Under the pieces are notes generated by a model. That model had not been told where the DNA came from. It did no database searches and saw only the letters and a program-made list of their open reading frames with translations. A DNA stretch of 45,571 nucleotides from Ruminococcus sp. (lineage in GTDB: Bacteria > Bacillota > Clostridia > Oscillospirales > Ruminococcaceae). Below are positions 45,549 to 45,571 of this stretch, piece after piece (the first letter of the stretch is position 1; each line of letters begins with the position of its first letter). The stretch spans positions 1 to 45,571 of the forward strand of contig NZ_JAFYYT010000018.1 in NCBI RefSeq assembly GCF_017549005.1. The letters run 5' to 3'. The translations under genes and the position numbers were made by a program.

Positions 45549-45571
45549 AAATGTGCGGCGCAGCTAATCAG

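Noticed and set aside
42700-45571. Second copy of the tRNA-Ala 3' end as right attachment site
   Set aside because: I looked for TTCGAATCCCC and the CTCCACCA end and found none; the element's right end is probably outside the window.

Overview
The window reads as a low-to-mid GC Firmicutes chromosome, most likely a Ruminococcus-like member of the Oscillospiraceae. This is inferred from clean sigma-A promoters (TTGACA-N17-TATAAT), AGGAGG-type ribosome binding sites, a tryptophan T-box, Thr-rich linkers in surface proteins, paired TraB/GumN lipoproteins and an rpoB-rpoC pair. No 16S or other species marker is present, so the genus is a guess.

Bases 1-38600 are chromosomal core. In order they hold: the 3' end of rmlB (dTDP-sugar synthesis); an ECF sigma factor overlapping its probable membrane anti-sigma partner; a TraB/GumN lipoprotein; acylphosphatase; a complete preQ1 operon (queD-queE-folE-queC-queF) behind a candidate preQ1 riboswitch; an alpha/beta hydrolase; a DegV protein; a two-gene minimal Fe-S assembly system (sufC-sufB); a VOC protein; a tryptophan operon trpE-G-D-C-F-(methyltransferase)-B-A controlled by a T-box with a UGG specifier; an OmpR/histidine kinase pair; a TrmH-type RNA methyltransferase with a nucleoside phosphorylase; DUF4003; PPK2; a FadR-type regulator with a second TraB/GumN lipoprotein; rpoB and rpoC; a GNAT acetyltransferase; and a GHL10-type lipoprotein.

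At 38640 there is a tRNA-Ala(GGC) with its own promoter. Immediately beyond it begins an integrated element that runs past the right edge of the window. Its minus-strand block is xis-like HTH, a 54-residue overlapping gene, a DUF3987 replication-type protein, a structured intergenic region (possible oriT plus a GTACCA iteron array around a promoter), a MobC-like accessory protein and a tyrosine integrase. No relaxase is visible. Beyond a divergent control region with repeated TAGATGTGATA sites come a zinc-ribbon protein, a relic of a second mobilisation gene, and an orphan Imm53-type immunity gene next to what looks like the tail of its lost toxin.

The most interesting parts are the relaxase-less tRNA-Ala island with its iteron and operator arrays, the toxin/immunity remnant, the acidic tail on RpoB, the TraB/GumN pair in which one member has lost a catalytic motif, the methyltransferase inside the trp operon, and the repeat-bearing divergent region at 24.5-24.75 kb.
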